NCBI RefSeq assembly: GCF_905475345.1
Contig: NC_066589.1
Span: 1,620,501 to 1,684,500, forward strand
From: Vespula vulgaris
Lineage: Eukaryota > Arthropoda > Insecta > Hymenoptera > Vespidae
Length of the DNA stretch: 64,000 nucleotides
Reading direction: 5' to 3'
A model generated the notes under the pieces. The model was not told the origin of the DNA, did not search any database, and was given only the letters and a program-made list of their open reading frames with translations. The position numbers and the translations under genes are program-made. The stretch's first letter is position 1. Every line of letters starts with the position of its first letter. Positions 1-10,687 of the stretch are shown piece by piece.

Positions 1-47
1 AATAATACTTGCAGAACATTTCAATTTCTAAAGTATTAAATCCGTAC

Positions 48-198
48 CTGTTGATAAGTCCATTCTTTATCCTCGAGAATATATGCTACTTTCTCAGGAT
101 GACGTTCAGCTAATCTTGAGAATACCCTAGCCACTGTAAATCCTCGAGTTTCCCACCACCATAAAAGTATGTTCACTCGTATGAATCTAATAGCACCT
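48..198 (-). CDS. Fatp: FATP coding exon 2
   Basis: The acceptor is a pyrimidine-rich tract ending CTACAG (204-199). The exon holds one base of the split Leu codon plus 50 codons and opens the AMP-binding domain (HPEKVAYILEDKEWTY). The donor is CAG|GTACGG at 47-42. The gene continues to the left. Confidence 0.85.
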
Positions 199-3100
199 CT
201 GTAGAAAAAAGAAAGAGAAAAAAGAAATGACACAGTTACGTATATATAATTAAATATTACTCATATATATGTAGATAATAATATTCAGATGCAATTTTTA
301 AAACATATATTCAATCAAATGAATATTATTAATCCTCATATGATAATCAATTTACTTCGTAACACGTTGCATGTTTTTGATATCCGACGATATTAACAAT
401 TTTTTATCTTGAAAGAAATGTACTCGTCGGCAAAAAAAAAAAACTAAATCACGATCATAGATAATTTCTATATCAATTGCAAGCATCCTTACTTTTATAG
501 AGACTCTCTATTGTGTTTTAAAAAAATGGGGTGAGAAAACGAGCGAATCACGGTCACGAACACGAGTCCCAGAATGACGAACGATCCTGAATACACGGCT
601 TCGTGTTAGCTAGCACGACATCTTATCCTATCGATGTAAATTGATTAATTCCATGAGGAGCACGTGCGTGCATGGCTACCAGAGCTACATGTCTGAAAGG
701 TCTCTGAGAATTTATTTTTCTTTTTTTTCTTTTTTCACCGAGATACTTGGACTTTGAAAGGAACAAATCAATTCCAAACACTAAATGAATTCATTCATTA
801 AAAAGTTCACATGTGAATTTACATTTGTACGCGTTTGAACTATTACATTACAATATCTAAATGTATCTATCCTTTTAAATGTATTTTCTAAATCTCTTCA
901 AAATACATAATTTTGTCACATAACTATGTTCCTCAAAAAGAGAGTATCAGTTTAGTTTTAGATACTGAAAAAAAAAATCAAGACAAATCTAGTTAAATCT
1001 AATTTCTTTTTTAATTTATTTTTTTAAATATTTATTACATCATAGGAAAAAAAAGTAAAAGAAAAAAATATATATATAACTATGGATCGTTTATTTTGAA
1101 AGTGATGCAAGTACATTTTTTGTTGTTTCGAGAAAAATGGATTTTCATAATCAATCTCTACGCAATTCCTTTTATTGGCCAATTTTAAATTGAACGAAAC
1201 ATTGGCATTTTGGAAGATATTAAATATTAACTAATTATAAATAAAAAGTTTACATTAAATTAATCACAAATTATGTGATAGCTCATTAAAAAAAAGAAAA
1301 AAAGAACTTACATCAAAATAAACGATTCACATATGTAGATATATATATTTTTTTTCTATCAATAAGTTATTAGCATAGACTTACCAACAAACTTAAAAAA
1401 AAAACTTGAACAAAAAACCTCATAAAAATTAAAAATATCTTCACTAAATATTTATATGAATTTTATTACCAAATACTTTTCTATTGGTTCGTCGAAGGCC
1501 AATGGTTGAAAAGCATGAAAAGCAAAAAATATATCTTCACTAACACAAAGAAATCGATATTTTTCTTTAAGTCATGCACACATTATATGTAAAGAATCGT
1601 TGCAAATTATTTCCAACGATTAAGGCTATCATATGCATTCCATGTTTTTTTAATTCACACCTTTTTCTACTTGGCAAAGCGCTTATTTATTCTTCTTCAT
1701 GGAATTAGATGTTATTATATAGTGTTATTATATAACGATATTATTTTTAATGTTATTATACAACGATATTATTAATGAAACGCAGAATAAAAATATAAAT
1801 ATTATCCTGTTTTACCACTTGATCAAAACTTATTCAAAATTCATCAAATGACAATCAATAATCGATAACCGTGTTATTTCAATTTAAATTAATTTTAATT
1901 ATAACAAAACTAAAAACTTCATTGTTATTTTAGAATATATATTTGTTTTCCTTAGACTTAAAAATTTGTAAAAAGCTAAATTTATTCCGAACATTCTGGA
2001 TTTTAATAGTGTCCCTGAAAGATTACGCCTTTGTTAGCGAGCTCGTTTCTATCAGTCGACACTAGCTACAGTTCCCCTACCAACTACGTATTCACCATGA
2101 TTAAATAGAACCGAATGAAATAACGAAAGATGTAGAGGAGAATAAGTTTCATCGTTGAACGTCGTTACTTTGAAAAATAGTTATCACGAATATTTATTAA
2201 TCGTTTATTTATAAAGAAACAAAAAGAATATTTTATAAACATATTTAAAAATGAGGTATTGATCACGATCTTTACGATTTAAAACAAGTTTCGTCATTCA
2301 CAGCAAATTACATCCAACGGGAAGCAATAAAACTGTCAATGTCAACTGAACGTGCCCGTACCGAACGCGAGTGTATCCGTGTGTATGTGTATGTGTTTGC
2401 ACGTAAAAAAAAGTACGTCTATTACGTTCGAAATTTGTTCGAAAAAGATTAAAAAAAAAAAAAAAAAATTGCGTCTTTCACTATATTTTCTTGCACGTTC
2501 GTATTACTTGAAATAATTTTAAAATATTATTTCTTTTCTGCTTTTTTCATTTATCCCTATTATTATCAACCACTAACGATCAGTCCATCCACCGGAAGTA
2601 GTTAAATTTTCGATCCACCCTAACGTTTCCATGACAATAAATGGGATCAAAGTCTAATCGCATAACGCATGCGGCCAAGTGATATGACGATCCATCAACC
2701 TGTTGCGAATACTTCCGATGATTCCTTTGGAAGAACGGATTACGTAAATCGACGTGATGTTACTTTTAAAACTATTGAAACGCAAAAATTTTATTAATTA
2801 TATTTCTGTCAGATGGACGAAAGGATATAAATAAAAATAATTATGCAGAGATGCATAATTCGCGATGTTAAATTTATAAAGTGTTATAAGAATCAGCTGT
2901 TAAATTTTTAAAACGTTAATATTGATAACACGTTTCTGGTCGAATTGAATTTATAAAATATAAATAACATGAACAAAGGATTGCGATGAATGTATCAATA
3001 ATGTTTCGATCAAAATCCGATCTATATTCTTTTGCAGGTACACCAGTGATATTTAGATTGTTGTACATTTTCTGACAACTCGAGATAAAAAGAAAAGTAT

Positions 3101-4634
3101 CGTACGATAGAAGTTAGCCATTGACGATTGCCCAAGCATTTATCATGCTCGTTAGCAATAATCGTTAGTCACACAAGAAGACTCAACACTTAGTCAATCT
3201 GCCTCACTTACTGCTCGTTCGTTAATATCAACGTGCGTCGATAGGGACAAGACTTTGCCAACAGTAAAAGGCATGCCGGGCATACCTTTTACAAGTTTAG
3301 TTCTTCTTTGGTCACGAAAATCCGAAAAAACAAAACGAACAATCAAAATATAGAAATATCTATAAGACAATTTGATATCGACGGCGCTGTCGAAGAAAAA
3401 CTTATTACAGCGTATTATTATACATATTAATAAACTTGCTATGTTGTAGATATAAAATACAAAGAAATACTAAGAGGATATAAATACCTGTTTAAATTTA
3501 AGATTTAATTAATTATATATACAAGTAATTAATTAAATATACAAATATATACTGCAAGAAGAAAACCTTGGATATTTGAAATAATGCTTATTTCGCATAC
3601 ACTTGCTACAAAGATATGCAGTGAACGATAACGAGAAGATAAAAACGAGATTATGACGACTAATATAATACGAAAATGCGCCTTATTATAACAAATAGTT
3701 TTCAGAAATTAATATAATAATAGATTAACGTTATTTGATTATACGCGTTACGATGAGATTTGAGTTCGTACCAAAAATGTAATAACTTGACATTGTATTC
3801 GACCTATCGAAGACTATGATCGATTGACCTTAGACACATATATAATATGTTCGGTAGATTTTATACGCGCATGTAGGATCAGCACCATCTCCAGCATAAT
3901 AATTAAGCTCAATGACCCCGACTTTATCGGGGTCAAGTGAGTTGCAACGAACTTCGTCAGTTCGGTCTACCCGTACTAGTGACCCTTTCCTTACCAGTTG
4001 AAAGTTTTCACATGTTTCAAAGAAATCGTATTTTCACAACAAAAACAACGAAAATGGAAAACGATAAAACGATAAAACGATAAAACGATAAAAACGATAA
4101 AAACGATAAACAACAACGACGTAGGATATTAACGACATTCATTATAAAAATAATAAAAATATTGAATACTTTGCTATATTTTATGATATAATATTTAAGT
4201 CTAAGAAAGAAAAAAGGAGTAATAATATATGTATCGAATTTTACCATAGTTCAAAAAATCATGATATTTATATAATCAGTCTAAACGTTTAAACGCTCGC
4301 GAAAAAAAGGCATATGAAAAGAAAAAAATATATAATATAAAACGTAAGTTCTAAATATAATATTAACGTAATTAAGAGCCAAAGTTTTATCACGAACACA
4401 TACACACACAACAGACATACATCCACAAGTTATAAATTCACAATTTTAATTTTTACAAATGAAGAAGGAGGAAAAAAGAAACAAAATCAAATATTTTTCG
4501 AGTGAATTGAAAACCTTGAATTATTAATTTGTGAGAACGAATCAAATAATATATACACTAACAATTACACTTATCTATTACATTAATAATTATATATTAG
4601 ACTTATAAATTTATTAAAAATATCTTTTCTCTTT

Positions 4635-4690
<56 letters not shown>

Positions 4691-5973
4691 CACACACACA
4701 CCGAAAGTTTGTTTAAGTAAATATAATCGTTATTTAGAAATAGCTATTATATGACGTATTATATATCAGTTACATGATGGTATTATATATTCTGCTTACA
4801 TTAAGCACAGACACTTCGATAGCACGGCACAAAAGTAGAAATTATTACGGGCCATTGATCACGAGAGAAACGTTTTTATCTAGGCTATATATAGAGCAAT
4901 ATACATACAACGGAGCGTGTAATTTATGTCTCGTATCGAACTATTACTAGTTGACTAACAAAACAATCGTATTAAATCGATATTCTATATAATATACATA
5001 AATACGTAGGTATTAATTATAAGAAAAATACCGTAATCTTTAAATTGCTTAATTTACGAGAAATGCTTAATAACAATCGTGAACACGTATAATGTTATAA
5101 ACAAGTATAATTAATCTTTCACAAAGAAAAATTATTTTACATACGACGAATAAGATTTCAATTGATCGAGCAAAAAAAATGTAGAAAATATCTTGTAAAT
5201 TTGTAAAATAATCGAAAGAAAAATGAACTATTGATTTCTTTATATCAAGTTTCACATATTCATTGAACCTCTTCTTTTCTTCCTTCAGACATTCGATCTA
5301 TTCAATGACGTACATACATTCTTACATACATTCATACATACATACATACATACTCGCAGTAATTAATGTTTAAGAGCATATTCTCACAACCTTCAGATAC
5401 TGCCTTCAATCATTTATATGAAAATGTCGAACGCGAGACGATTACGGCACGATTGTGTATAAATGGAACGTAATACATAAGTAAACACGTCAGGGCATTT
5501 TAATTAAAAAATGTGTTCCAAAGGTTGTCCTCTAGAAAAAAGTCACAAGCTCATATTAATTAATCTTGATTGACATAGAAACGATCGACATATTACTCAT
5601 ACAATTGAAATATATAAAGAAAGAGTTTGAAAGATCGAAGATCATTAATAATCACCAAAAATATAAACAATGATTAATTAATACATGACGAGAACGTCGA
5701 AGTCAACAATGAAAATCTTAAAAACTTGAAATGTTTATGCGTTCCAAGTATTCAAAAAAAAAAGTATCATTCTTGCAAGTAATAATATATTAATACAAAA
5801 TAATAATGATATTAATATAAAGTAATAATATATAATAACATGTTATCACAATAATAAACTTGCTATTACAAATACGTTTTATAGAAAATAGTTTGAAAGA
5901 AAGAAAAAGTATGGGTAAACGAACAAGAGATAAAGATAGAAAGTGTATATGTGTGTGTGTGTGTGAGAGAGAG

Positions 5974-6035
<62 letters not shown>

Positions 6036-6164
6036 TACTCACAAGATATCTCTAGGTAAAGTCTTGTAAAGCACATAGATGAATCGCCATCGTCCTCCCG
6101 TGAGGAAAAAACCTCCAACAACGATGCTCGCCACAGCAACGAGCATCTGTTCAAATCCCGACAT
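48..6164 (-). CDS. Fatp: Fatty acid transport protein (SLC27/FATP family), first two coding exons, partial
   Basis: FATP proteins are membrane acyl-CoA synthetases that couple long-chain fatty acid uptake to CoA activation. Two exons are in the window: 6043-6164 (ATG at 6164-6162) and 48-198. The first encodes 40 residues and ends in phase 2 at a GTGAGT donor. The second starts after a CTACAG acceptor, completes the split codon as Leu and adds exactly 50 codons up to a CAG|GTACGG donor in phase 0. Visible features are an N-terminal hydrophobic segment (about residues 7-22), then WRF and KTLPRDL, a stretch typical of the juxtamembrane part of FATPs, then RHPEKVAYILEDKEWTYQQ, which matches the start of the AMP-binding domain. 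The AMP-binding and FATP signature motifs lie beyond the left edge. The family is firm; the paralogue (FATP1- or FATP4-like) cannot be decided from 91 residues. Confidence 0.85.
3264..3292. promoter_or_regulatory. 29 bp near-perfect palindrome, possible dimeric factor site
   Basis: The arms GTAAAAGGCATGCC and GGCATACCTTTTAC flank a single G and pair with one mismatch over 14 bp. The core is much richer in G+C than its surroundings. The internal CATG-type cores resemble p53-family half-sites, but two positions deviate, so no factor is assigned. Confidence 0.35.
3913..3935. promoter_or_regulatory. Perfect inverted repeat with nuclear-receptor-like half-sites
   Basis: TGACCCCGA and TCGGGGTCA form perfect 9 bp arms around a CTTTA loop. 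TGACCC and GGGTCA are half-sites of the kind bound by nuclear receptors, here everted. A further TGACCC lies near 3980. Their position in an intron of a lipid-handling gene makes receptor control plausible but unproven. Confidence 0.35.
4058..4110. repeat. Short minisatellite, unit AAAACGAT or AAAAACGAT
   Basis: About six head-to-tail copies of an 8-9 bp unit are directly visible in FATP intron 1. Confidence 0.9.
4637..4702. repeat. Compound (GT)n(TA)n(CA)n microsatellite
   Basis: TGTGTG passes into about 50 bp of TA repeats and ends in CACACA, so the tract is nearly self-complementary. Confidence 0.95.
5950..6032. repeat. (GT)n/(GA)n microsatellite at the FATP exon 1 donor
   Basis: The run begins with GT repeats and continues as GA for about 60 bp. 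It lies about 10 bp from the exon 1 donor, so on the transcript the intron begins with a (CU)n tract. Confidence 0.95.
6043..6164 (-). CDS. Fatp: FATP coding exon 1
   Basis: The exon starts at MSGFEQML and carries the N-terminal membrane segment, followed by GGRWRF and KTLPRD. It ends two bases into a codon at a consensus GTGAGT donor (6042-6037 on the minus strand). A (GA)n/(GT)n tract sits immediately inside the intron. Confidence 0.85.
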
Positions 6165-6426
6165 GCTTTTGTGCTATCGAACGGCCGTTCTTCCTAAGTT
6201 TCCACTTCCAACTGTTCCTTCTTCTCTCTCTCGATAGATCCCAACGCTCTACGGCGCATGCAGGCTTTCGAGTAAACGCTCTCTTGTACCTTTGCTTTCC
6301 CACGTGATATTTAAAATGATAATAAACAATTAAAAAAAAAAAAAAAACAAAACAAAAATAAAAACTACACAATGTTGTCACGAAAACGCACACGTTAGGA
6401 AAATAGAAATATTTCGAATATTATGT

Positions 6427-6457
<31 letters not shown>

Positions 6458-6790
6458 TGTGTGTATATTGAATTAATAAAGAATTAATTAATCGGATCGT
6501 TCGATGCGATAACGATTTGTTTTGACAGTTTTACTTTCTTCCTTTTTTTTTTTTTTTAATTCTAAACTCGACTGGCAAGAATTATCACGAACACGCGCGA
6601 GTCAACCGCCAGCCGAGCGACGACTAAACTCACACGTTCAAGTAGCATCCACGCATCTCTCTATCTCTCTGTCTCTCTTTCTCCCTTACTCTTCCTTTCT
6701 CCTACACTCGGCTTCACCAACTCACATACGACGTAAGTGCCCATCATAGCAGGATATTGCCGTAACCGACCTCGTCGAAAAGAATGCCAT
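6165..6790 (-). promoter_or_regulatory. Likely FATP promoter and 5' leader region
   Basis: A G+C-richer stretch at about 6580-6780 lies upstream of the FATP start. It has no convincing ORF. On the plus strand it contains a good donor-like CGAC|GTAAGT near 6730, so a divergent transcript or an untranslated exon is possible. Confidence 0.35.
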
Positions 6791-7386
6791 TTTTTAGCAC
6801 TCTGCTGATTAATTCTCATCATTCCCGTTCAAAGATCTCTTCTTTGACAGTCGAACCTATGCACGACTTTGCTTTGTACACTTTTTGTTTTTGTTTTGTC
6901 TCTTTTCTTTTCTTTTTTTTTTCTTTCTTTTTTTTTTTATATGTCGTTATAAGAACAAAGAGGTCATTGAAAGATATTATAATCATTACATGATCTGTAC
7001 AAATCTTTAAATGCAATAAGAATTATTATTTAAAAAAGAAAAAGAAAAAAATATTTATCTGTTTCAATAGTTATAACCGTATATGATAAGATACCATATC
7101 TTAAAAGATAACAAACGGACTCGAAATATCTTCATATTTTGTATAACATTATTATATATCGTTTCTATCGAAAATTCTTTTTATCTCGTTAAGATGAAAA
7201 TTAAAAAGAAATGACATTAATCAGCGTACACCTTTTTGCCTTTTGACAAAAACGATGTATAACAATTCATATATTACGAATTTGAGATATTTTTTTACAC
7301 TTTATCGTAATACGACTTTATTTCAACGACGAAGATATTTTATATTATTTAACAAATATATAAAATATATATGTATATAAATATAT

Positions 7387-7433
<47 letters not shown>

Positions 7434-7902
7434 CAAGCTTATAATTAAATTACGCGCAGATAATTCTGCGAAAGAAAGGTACAAAGACAAGGTCTGTGCT
7501 TGTGACATCAACTGTGATCACTCGTTCTTGAAGATATTGAGGTCACGTATACTTGATAATAATGGATACTGAAAAAAGAAAATAAATATGCAAATAAAGC
7601 ATCACAATTGTATCATAAGAGTCTACAAAATAAACGTGTCAATGTCGAAAATATTTGGACTACAAGCATAGAAGCATATATTAACAAAGAATAGCGTTTC
7701 ATGGGATAAAAAGGGTTATTGAAAAGTCGATTTTTCGTTTAAAATAACGGAAGAAATAATCTAGCTTTCAATACTAAAATCCATTGCTGTTGATATGCGC
7801 CTGTAAATCATGAGCTTTAGATAGTACATATGAAGAAGAGATAAGTTAAACTCGCATGTACCTTCAATTCGAAGAACAGAATACCACTCTATAGGATGTT
7901 TG
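6791..7902. other. Spacer between FATP and the VAMP4-like gene; probable VAMP4 3' UTR
   Basis: The sequence is A+T-rich without a supportable ORF and has a (TA)n tract at 7395-7429. On the minus strand an AATAAA occurs at 7322-7317, a possible poly(A) signal for the VAMP4-like gene. Confidence 0.4.
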
Positions 7903-7940
7903 CTATCTGAGAACCAGGTAAAGCGCCAAGATGTCCAAAA
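7903..7940 (-). CDS. Vamp4: VAMP4-like coding exon 5 (end of the tail anchor)
   Basis: A TATCATTTTCAG acceptor opens an exon that extends the anchor with VLDILALYLVLR and then stops with TAG. It restores the usual family length and a luminal tail of only a few residues. The support is the reading phase and the length. Confidence 0.55.
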
Positions 7941-9211
7941 CTGAAAATGATACGCGGGAAAAGGGTCCAGTGAGTGATATTTAATGAGAACAAAAGAAAG
8001 CAAAAGTAAAGGATAAAACAGGCGTTTTTCTTCCTTTGATAAAGAAAAAGAAACTAGATAAAAAACGATGAAATATTAATCTGAGAAATACAACGCATAG
8101 GGTCATACCAAATAAACAGAAATAGAACTAGCCATGCTAATTATAGGATTTGTTAATACAATGTGCAAACACGCGTGTAATCCCAAAAAAGGAGTATATG
8201 TAAAGACGAGAATAAGAACCATGCGATCCACATGTTTCTATTAATTGGTAAAAGCATATCGATCGTACCAATGATAAAGAAAACGATCATCAATGTAACG
8301 CTGACGATAATAATTCGTGATTTCACGTTTTGTAACCATGCTCTTCGTTGAGCTTTCTTTGCTGCCTCTCTGAATTGGTTACCAGCTAAAGTTAGTCGAT
8401 CGCTTGCATCTTGTAGATCTTCTAACCTCTCTCCACGTTCCATGACTTTCATAACATTGTCCCGCATCACATGTGTCACCTCTTGAATTTGGATTCTGAC
8501 ACTAAACAATATCAAATACATTTATATAAAGATTTGTACTTTCCTATTATATTTTCTATGATAAATTACTTTGCTATATCCATAACTTATTTTTCCTGAT
8601 TCTATACTCTTAAAAGATTTTTAATTTATATAAGAATCTACTGAGTGAATATTTTAAAAATATTTTTCTACAATTAAAGTAATAAAAGTAAGATATATAT
8701 TCACCTATCCATTTTCCCATCAGCTCTGCTTATTCCATTCGACGTACTGGGACGGCTGAAATCATACGTCAGACATGATGGAAGGATAAAAGGCATATCT
8801 TAAGACTTCAACATTTTCATGATCATAATGAACCTCCAGTGATGAGAATTGATATATTAAGCAGTTTTCCATTGCTGTATTACAAAACAATATTAGAATG
8901 ATTATAATTGACATACAACAAAAAAAATAACCAAGATTGCTGAAACAATTTCATTATAGGAATATTATGTTAACCATAAAATTTCCAACTTACTTAAATA
9001 TCATATCTTCATCGGGCTCACTGTCATGTTCCAGGAGGGTTTCCTAAAAGCGAATATTACGAACAAATATAAGGTTCCCGCCATGATCTTCATTAAAATT
9101 CATAGTGTATTATTTCAAACGCCATACGTCAAAAACCATACTCACTTTTTCGTCCTTATCCGCATATTTTATATCCTCTATGGACAGATTACTTTTACCA
9201 ATGGTAGCCAT
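7903..9211 (-). CDS. Vamp4: VAMP4-like R-SNARE (synaptobrevin family), five coding exons
   Basis: VAMP4 is a tail-anchored R-SNARE of trans-Golgi and endosomal fusion. The exons are 9146-9211, 8994-9043, 8705-8755, 8269-8501 and 7903-7940, giving 145 aa, close to the roughly 141 aa of vertebrate VAMP4. All four junctions close in frame. Residues 24-34 hold a dileucine plus acidic cluster (TLLEHDSEPDED), the counterpart of the VAMP4 Golgi-sorting signal. The SNARE motif follows (EVTHVMRDNV, then VMERGERLEDLQD; the first Arg of ERGER is the zero-layer residue). Next come a basic juxtamembrane stretch and a hydrophobic tail from RIIIVSVTLMIVFF to the end. The last junction uses a weak donor (ATTG|GTACGA). 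Without that splice, exon 4 stays open to 8153 and gives a 171 aa form with a second hydrophobic segment. The family is firm; the exact 3' end is less sure. Confidence 0.85.
8269..8501 (-). CDS. Vamp4: VAMP4-like coding exon 4 (SNARE motif and membrane anchor)
   Basis: The exon carries VRIQIQEVTHVMRDNV to VTLMIVFFII. The acceptor is TTTAG|TGTCAG. Two ends are possible: a GTACGA donor at 8268-8263, or read-through to the stop at 8155-8153. Confidence 0.8.
8705..8755 (-). CDS. Vamp4: VAMP4-like coding exon 3
   Basis: Fifty-one bases after a TTTCAG acceptor encode RPSTSNGISRADGKMD, the linker before the SNARE motif. Both boundary codons are split (Asn and Ser). Confidence 0.85.
8994..9043 (-). 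CDS. Vamp4: VAMP4-like coding exon 2
   Basis: Fifty bases between a TTTTAG acceptor and a GTAAGT donor encode the dileucine/acidic sorting stretch ETLLEHDSEPDEDMIF. Confidence 0.85.
9146..9211 (-). CDS. Vamp4: VAMP4-like coding exon 1
   Basis: Twenty-two codons, MATIGKSNLSIEDIK to DKDEK, end in phase 0 at a GTGAGT donor. The start sits in ATC-ATGG context. Confidence 0.85.
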
Positions 9212-9316
9212 GATTCTTAAATAATTTATCGAGCGTGTCCAATATAAATATAACTACGACGAACTTTCGAAAACGAGTGAAATTTCCACGTTACACTTCC
9301 CATCGAACGTATACAC

Positions 9317-9328
9317 GGCCGCCATATT
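9317..9328. promoter_or_regulatory. YY1/Pho-like GCCAT element near the VAMP4 start
   Basis: GGCCGCCATATT contains the GCCGCCAT core of YY1/Pho sites. It lies about 110 bp upstream of the VAMP4-like start codon in a local G+C-richer patch, probably in the promoter or leader. Confidence 0.4.
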
Positions 9329-9352
9329 GCCTGATTTCGTTTAAAAGAACGA

Positions 9353-9370
9353 CCGACAGATGGCGCTACC
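9353..9370 (+). promoter_or_regulatory. CTCF-like site
   Basis: CCGACAGATGGCGCTACC fits the core CTCF pattern (YAGRKGGCGC, followed by YR). It stands in the intergenic promoter zone upstream of VAMP4, a usual place for an insulator. The match was read by eye. Confidence 0.5.
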
Positions 9371-10053
9371 GGCGACCTTAGTCGAACGCGATCGATCGAT
9401 TGAAACGAGTAGCGCGAGACGTACCGATATTTATCGATCGTTTGAAAAATTATATTGTAATTATTGTAATTATTTCTGTAAAATCTGTTTTTCTATTTTT
9501 TTTAAATTAATTGGAAAAACTTTTATATATACATTTTTAAAAGAATCTTAAAAGATATTCTGTTAGTTACTTGAACACTAAATATAAAAGCCATATGTGT
9601 AGGTTTTAGCATAACTTTTGGAAAAATAAAGTTCATTAAAGATGTATTCTTCGAGAAATCAAAAACTGACCGCTACGGTCTGACGTTTTCAATCTAAACA
9701 AAGAACCGACGGCTCGATCCGACAGTTGACGTTTGAAATTGCATGCTCCTTTATTCCGAGATAGGTTGGTTATTGTGTTGGTTGCGTATACCGAGGGAAA
9801 AAGAAATGCTTCGGGAAAGTTGGAAGCGTATAGAAAACGATTAAATGAAAAGAAAAACTGTTTAAAAAAGAAACGATAATGTACGAACGCGTTACGATTA
9901 AATTGAGACTTGAGACAGGAGTGAAGGATTATGCAAAAAGGAAAAAGAAAAAGAAGTACATTACAAAAAAAAAAAAATCAAGACGTAGAGATATAAATAA
10001 AAAAAAAAGAAGAAGATTAGTTGAAGAAATATTAATTAAAAAGAAAAAAAAAT

Positions 10054-10078
10054 AAGAGAGAGAGAGAGAGAGAGAGAG
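10054..10078. repeat. (GA)n microsatellite
   Basis: About twelve GA units between adenine-rich flanks. Confidence 0.9.
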
Positions 10079-10635
10079 CGAAAGAGAGACGATTACGAAA
10101 TAAAATATCATAAAACGATCTCGAAATGAAAGCAAATAAATAATAAAGAAATTTATTGCAATAAAATAAAGAAAAACAACAAAAGGAATGATTGTATATA
10201 AGATGATTGCAAGAGAAAGGACGTATCAGGAGAGAGTCTCGAAATTTATTACTACATTTCACGCATGAGAAGAGTCTACTTAATCACAATAGCTTTTCCT
10301 AGTCCTTTATAAATCCGTAAGCTCTTATACCATCTCATCCTCGTAGGTTCTCTTTTAAGGTTTAGGCCAATATCGAAATAGGCCGTTCGAAAAGCCACCT
10401 TTTTTTCGAATAAAGGAAAAGAATGATCGAAAGGATATCTTGAAAATGGACGATGGCGATCGAATACTATCCAAAGTCAATACTTTTCGATAGAGAAACC
10501 GTATCGTCTTTTCTTGGCTAATAGTGAATGATAACATGAAATTCTTTCGCATGAACGAAAACGTATCAATTTTCATTTGACGATAGTACACGAAGACAAA
10601 AATCGATGGCCGGGCTCTTTTCTATTTCCGAAGTC

Positions 10636-10637
<2 letters not shown>

Positions 10638-10680
<43 letters not shown>
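10638..10680. repeat. (TA)n microsatellite
   Basis: About twenty uninterrupted AT units followed by a poly(T) run. Confidence 0.95.

Positions 10681-10687
<7 letters not shown>

Larger units (their letters stand above)
199..6042 (-). other. FATP intron 1 (5.8 kb)
   Basis: No coding exon is seen inside, because the flanking exons join in frame without one. It contains an 8-9 bp minisatellite (4058-4110), a long (TA)n tract (4637-4702) and two strong dyad-symmetric sites (3264-3292 and 3913-3935). Moderately G+C-richer patches lie around 2030-2100, 2580-2760 and 3080-3300 and could be regulatory. Confidence 0.7.
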
